Below are positions 23,871 through 24,007 of a DNA stretch of 24,007 nt, piece after piece (positions within the stretch are counted from its first letter, which is position 1; each line of letters begins with the position of its first letter). The notes beneath the pieces were generated by a model that was not told the origin of the DNA, ran no database searches, and worked only from the letters and a program-made list of their open reading frames with translations. The DNA comes from Scatonaster sp045598705 (GTDB lineage Bacteria; Bacillota; Clostridia; Saccharofermentanales; Saccharofermentanaceae). Location of the stretch: assembly GCA_045598705.1 (NCBI GenBank), contig JAZLMM010000038.1, forward strand, positions 1-24,007. Reading direction: 5' to 3'. A program made the position numbers and the translations under genes.

Positions 23871-24007
23871 GGTTCTTCACGTTTTCTTGGGAAATGGAGA
23901 TCTTTTTGTCAGGCAAGAAATGTTCCTTGTTTCTTCCAGACAAGACCGTTTCCGACTGGAATGAACAAATGTCGCTGTAGTCGGAACATCTAGGACCACT
24001 TTTCACG
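23871..24007 (-). repeat. Inverted-copy dispersed repeat, right copy
   Basis: This is the partner of the repeat at 2-138, in opposite orientation and about 93% identical, running off the window end. The TTCCGACT/AGTCGGAA and AAGAAA/TTTCTT hairpin arms are conserved, while one base of the other 8-base pairing (AATGAACA in the left copy, AAGGAACA here) is not. It lies upstream of the mraZ promoter; with the adjoining 23762-23870 it makes up a gene-free stretch of about 350 bp from 23652 that otherwise holds only the promoter, boxes and palindromes listed. Confidence 0.9.

Noticed and set aside
2..24007. Composite transposon or integrative element bounded by the end repeats
   Set aside because: There is no transposase, integrase or cargo-like content; the interior is essential core genes, so a dispersed repeat is a better reading.

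Overview
This window is a 24 kb block of bacterial chromosome in which every convincing gene is on the minus strand. It looks like a low-to-mid GC Bacillota, most likely Clostridia-like. The signs are a dcw (division and cell wall) cluster led by mraZ-rsmH-ftsL, a PASTA-bearing SpoVD/PBP2x-type transpeptidase, a DivIB/FtsQ, strong AGGAGG-type ribosome sites and an OmpR/PhoR-type two-component pair. I cannot place the genus.

Read in the direction of transcription (from the high-coordinate end): a promoter with MraZ-type boxes precedes mraZ, rsmH, ftsL, ftsI-like PBP, murE, murF, ftsW, murG and ftsQ (23651 to 12256). These genes overlap or are separated by a few bases and form one operon. They supply late peptidoglycan precursor ligases, the lipid II-forming glycosyltransferase MurG, the septal polymerase/crosslinking pair FtsW-PBP and the FtsL/FtsQ scaffold. 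mraY and murD are absent from between murF and ftsW, and ftsA is absent before ftsZ.

A 200-bp gap then holds a second promoter. Its spacer and -10 carry a near-consensus NrdR box, and an 11-bp-period direct repeat lies upstream. This promoter reads into ftsZ, nrdR, a response regulator, a histidine kinase, nth, recG, rsmD, coaD, a DivIVA-like coiled-coil protein, an AAA-type ATPase, a DUF4276/TOPRIM-like protein and hemW. These are division, nucleotide-pool sensing, DNA repair, rRNA methylation and CoA genes in one close-packed run.

The ATPase/TOPRIM-like pair (1428-3373) is the most accessory-looking content and resembles two-gene anti-phage modules. The two window ends are copies of one ~137-bp repeat in inverted orientation, about 93% identical. 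They run off both edges, so the window probably ends where an assembly broke at a dispersed repeat.

Other oddities: an acidic insert splitting the second PASTA domain of the PBP, a KTS instead of KTG box in the same protein, an FtsW whose usual DPxGxGYQ catalytic-loop motif is replaced by an acidic stretch, a MurE with DNSR instead of DNPR, and an acidic FtsZ C-terminal tail. I see no tRNA, rRNA, CRISPR array, transposase or phage gene.
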